Source: Bacillus sp. FJAT-28004
GTDB taxonomy: Bacteria; Bacillota; Bacilli; Paenibacillales; Paenibacillaceae
Assembly (NCBI RefSeq): GCF_001280845.1
Contig: NZ_LGHP01000001.1
Location: 1,574,435-1,638,434 of the forward strand
DNA: 64,000 nt
Direction: 5' to 3'
Positions 61,788 through 64,000 of the stretch are shown here, piece after piece (position 1 is the first letter of the stretch; each line of letters begins with the position of its first letter). The notes beneath the pieces were generated by a model. It searched no databases. It saw only the letters and a program-made list of their open reading frames with translations, and was not told the DNA's origin. The position numbers were made by a program, and so were the translations under genes.

Positions 61788-61986
61788 TTTAGAGATAAGA
61801 GTAAATGGTGTGCCAAGAATTTCAGACCAAGAAGATTTTACGAATGTAAGCGGCTTGATTGATGCCGGTGGTATTGTACAATTACAAGCTCGTGATAGAG
61901 TTGAAGTATTTGCGACGGTTTTTGATAAAAACGTCGAAATTCAGAGTGGAATAGCTACCCGTTTTGAAGGAGCAAGAATAAGCTAG
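61714..61986 (+). pseudogene. 3' remnant of a C1q/BclA-C-like protein
   Basis: A frame without a start codon is open from 61714 to a TAG at 61984-61986. It encodes 90 residues with TTFTFDLEIRVNGVPRIS, AGGIVQLQARDRVEVFA and an end ATRFEGARIS. The pattern (beta strands, NG turn, L-x-A-R-D-x-V, terminal RFEGARI) resembles the C-terminal C1q/TNF-like domain of collagen-like spore surface proteins. It overlaps the glycosyltransferase remnant in another frame. The assignment is tentative. Confidence 0.5.
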
Positions 61987-62000
61987 AGAATTAAAAATAG

Positions 62001-62030
62001 TGCCTAGAGGGTCTCCTCAAGGCATTTTTT
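62001..62030 (+). terminator. Terminator after the remnants
   Basis: TGCCT.GAGG pairs with CCTC.AGGCA around a GTCT loop, with six T residues. It fits a former complete gene. Confidence 0.75.
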
Positions 62031-62047
62031 ATAAGAAGCAGTATCAT

Positions 62048-63067
62048 TTAAAGCGAAGGAATCTTCTTTACCGATCTACGGATAATCAGCTCTGCCGGCA
62101 AAACGATTTTTTTCCATGGCAGCTCTGTTTCACGCTCATGAATACGGTCGACGAGCATTTGCATGCCCATGTAGCCGAATTGGTACGCTTGCTGAGCGGC
62201 AACCGTTAGAAAAGGCTCTACTTCTGAATAAGGCCCCAGGTCGTCAAAGCAAACGATGGACATATTCTCAGGAACACTCATTCCCCGTTCACGAAACAGT
62301 CGTAAAATTTCTACAGCAAGCACGTTGTTGCCCGCAACTATGGCGGTTGGAGGAGGGGAGAGCTGATCGAGCCACTGACCCATTTCTGTCAAATCGTTTA
62401 AAGGACCAAAGCTGGTCTCAAATACATAATGCTCGTTATAAGCCAAATCGTTAAGCTTCATGCCGTCTTGATAGCCTTGCAGCCGCAGTCTCGCACTTGA
62501 TATGGATGAAGATCCATTCACCATAGCAATCGTGCGATGACCTTGTGATGCAAGATGCTCAACGAGTCTTCTTGCGCCGTCCCTGCTGTCGCCGAGCACA
62601 ATATCGCAATCAATGCCTGGCACCTCACGGTCAAGCAGCACGAATGGCACATTATGTTTGCGCAGAGAATTCAAATGAGGAAGCGAAGGATCTCCTGCAG
62701 GTGCAACAAGAACTCCGTCAACGCGAGTCGTCAAGATGGTCGTCACATAATCGGCTTCCTTGTCCAAATTTTCATCGCTGTTCCCAAACAGCAGACGATA
62801 GCCTGAACGTTTGGCAGCATCCTCTGCGCCGCGAGCAAGCGTCGTATAGAAGGGGTTCATAATATCAGTTATGAGCAGGAATAGCAGCTTCGTTTGCTGG
62901 AGCACGAGGCTTCGTGCCGTTTGATTCGGCACATAACCTAGCTCTTCCATGACACGAGTTACTTTCGTTCTCGTTTTTTCGCTTATTTTGCCAGTGTTAT
63001 TGATAACTCTGGAGACGGTCATAGCGGATACGCCTGCCTTAGCCGCTACATCATATATTGTTACCAT
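62048..63067 (-). CDS. LacI-family repressor, probable fucose regulator
   Basis: 339 aa. The HTH and hinge are MVTIYDVAAKAGVSAMTVSR followed by VINNTGKISEKTRTKVTRVM and PNQTARSLVLQQT. The C-terminal sugar-binding core has FGNSDENLDKEADYV and VAGNNVLAVEILRLFRERGM. AAGGGG lies nine bases upstream of the ATG. It is divergent from fucI, whose promoter carries a LacI-type palindrome. L-fucose or a related deoxy-sugar is the inferred effector. Confidence 0.93.
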   Translation of the reverse strand: MVTIYDVAAKAGVSAMTVSRVINNTGKISEKTRTKVTRVMEELGYVPNQTARSLVLQQTKLLFLLITDIMNPFYTTLARGAEDAAKRSGYRLLFGNSDENLDKEADYVTTILTTRVDGVLVAPAGDPSLPHLNSLRKHNVPFVLLDREVPGIDCDIVLGDSRDGARRLVEHLASQGHRTIAMVNGSSSISSARLRLQGYQDGMKLNDLAYNEHYVFETSFGPLNDLTEMGQWLDQLSPPPTAIVAGNNVLAVEILRLFRERGMSVPENMSIVCFDDLGPYSEVEPFLTVAAQQAYQFGYMGMQMLVDRIHERETELPWKKIVLPAELIIRRSVKKIPSL

Positions 63068-63121
63068 TTCGTAGTCCCCTTATAGATAAATCGTAGATTC
63101 TATCATACAAAAAAGTAGTCA

Positions 63122-63150
63122 TTGACAGCAAGCCTTATTGTTGTTATTTT
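63122..63150 (+). promoter_or_regulatory. Promoter of the fucI gene
   Basis: TTGACA, a 17-base spacer and TATTTT lie 44 bases upstream of the start. Confidence 0.65.
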
Positions 63151-63168
63151 AATGTTATCGGTAACATT
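63151..63168. promoter_or_regulatory. LacI-type operator before fucI
   Basis: AATGTTATCGGTAACATT has perfect 7-bp arms around a central CG, the usual LacI/GalR layout. It directly follows the -10, so binding would block initiation. Confidence 0.7.
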
Positions 63169-63193
63169 ATTTTAAAATAATGGAGGTTTTATT

Positions 63194-64000
63194 ATGGTAG
63201 ATACAAGTTTTCGTTTTCAATCAGGGTTTCCAAAGATCGGTATTCGTCCAACCATTGACGGCAGACGGAAAGGCGTTCGTGAATCGTTAGAAGAGCAAAC
63301 GATGAACATGGCAATCGCTACAGCTAAGCTGTTATCGGAAAATTTGCGTTATCCAAATGGCGAACCCGTTGAATGTGTTATCGCTGACAGCTGTATCGGC
63401 GGAGTTGCTGAAGCGGCTGCATGCGCACAAAAATTTGCAACATCTGGGGTAGGGGTATCGATAACGGTAACACCTTGCTGGTGCTATGGTACAGAAACGA
63501 TGGATATGGATGCAAGCATTCCGAAAGCGGTATGGGGCTTTAATGGGACAGAGCGTCCGGGCGCAGTGTATCTAGCAGCTGTATTATCGGGATACGCGCA
63601 AAAAGGGCTTCCAGCCTTCGGTATATATGGCGAGCATGTTCAAGATGCAGGTGACACTTCCATTCCGTTTGATGTGAAAGACAAGCTGATCGGGTTTGCG
63701 AAAGCAGGGCTTGCAGTCGCTTATATGCGCGGTAAATCGTATTTGTCGATGGGCTCTGTATCCATGGGTATCGCCGGTTCAATCGTAAATGACGCATTCT
63801 TCCAAGAATATCTTGGCATGCGGACGGAGTATATCGATATGTCTGAATTTGTACGCCGCATGGAAGAGAATATTTATGATACTGTGGAATTCGAGAAAGC
63901 GCTTTCTTGGGTAAAGGAGAACTGCGTTGAAGGACCGGATAATAATCCTGTTGATATCCAAACCTCAAGAGAGCGTAAAGATGCAGACTGGGAAACGGTT
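63194..64000 (+). CDS. fucI: L-fucose isomerase, 3' end beyond window
   Basis: 269 codons are visible of about 590. FucI interconverts L-fucose and L-fuculose (also D-arabinose and D-ribulose). The N-terminal [55 protein letters not shown] and [20 protein letters not shown] are diagnostic. TGGAGG lies seven bases before the ATG. It has its own promoter and operator and is divergent from a LacI repressor. A kinase and aldolase are expected further right. The truncation is only the window edge. Confidence 0.95.
   Translation, partial: MVDTSFRFQSGFPKIGIRPTIDGRRKGVRESLEEQTMNMAIATAKLLSENLRYPNGEPVECVIADSCIGGVAEAAACAQKFATSGVGVSITVTPCWCYGTETMDMDASIPKAVWGFNGTERPGAVYLAAVLSGYAQKGLPAFGIYGEHVQDAGDTSIPFDVKDKLIGFAKAGLAVAYMRGKSYLSMGSVSMGIAGSIVNDAFFQEYLGMRTEYIDMSEFVRRMEENIYDTVEFEKALSWVKENCVEGPDNNPVDIQTSRERKDADWETV

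Overview
The window looks like chromosomal DNA of a spore-forming Bacillota, most probably Paenibacillus or a close relative. Evidence: GerA/GerB germinant-receptor genes, an alpha/beta small acid-soluble spore protein gene with a near-consensus sigma-G promoter, SLH-anchored and lipobox proteins, strong AGGAGG-type ribosome binding sites with many TTG/GTG starts, moderate G+C, and the LplB/YesM/YesN style of glycan-uptake locus. I see no rRNA, tRNA, CRISPR array, intact transposon or prophage.

Layout. 1-3.4 kb (minus): germinant receptor genes (gerB-type partial, gerA-type) and a divergent prs. 3.6-10.4 kb (plus): Bcr/CflA efflux pump; GAF-containing sensor kinase and LuxR-type regulator; azoreductase; LmrA-type TetR repressor with an LmrB-type efflux pump. 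10.5-13.2 kb: a small anchored protein and an OmpR-type two-component pair. 13.2-16.8 kb: Fur-box-preceded ferric iron ABC transporter. 16.8-21.1 kb: cobalamin riboswitch, DUF4430 lipoprotein and an ECF transporter in overlapping frames. 21.2-24 kb: HNH endonuclease and SLH-anchored serine hydrolase. 24.2-28.1 kb: LacI repressor divergent from a beta-mannosidase. 28.3-36.2 kb: housekeeping and accessory genes (hisC, CAP-domain lipoprotein, cold-shock protein, fabV, SASP, ligase-like protein, NlpC/P60, aldo/keto reductase, esterase). 36.3-38.1 kb: GH51 arabinofuranosidase plus a small Cys-rich protein.

38.3-55 kb is a large glycan-utilisation locus: two LplB/AraQ-type permeases, a solute-binding lipoprotein, a YesM/YesN two-component pair, a cytoplasmic FAD-dependent oxidoreductase, a cytoplasmic SGNH hydrolase and a secreted protein of about 1,870 residues. 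A 44-bp element repeated at 40 of 44 positions precedes both the first permease and the secreted giant. I infer it is the target of the YesN-type activator and joins the two transcripts in one regulon. The locus has no ordinary intracellular glycosidase, so oxidative or deacylating processing of imported oligosaccharides is a reasonable hypothesis. This is the best candidate for an undescribed system in the window.

55-64 kb: cupin protein, GH4 alpha-galactosidase with divergent AraC regulator, a lipoprotein, aldo/keto reductase plus SDR pair, a PEIKP-repeat miniprotein, a decayed glycosyltransferase/C1q-like remnant, and a LacI regulator divergent from L-fucose isomerase (cut by the right edge). 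Plant-polysaccharide use (mannan, arabinan, galactosides, fucose) is the main theme, alongside metal/vitamin uptake, xenobiotic efflux and sporulation.

Start codons were chosen from visible ribosome binding sites. Family names come from recognised motifs, not from database searches.
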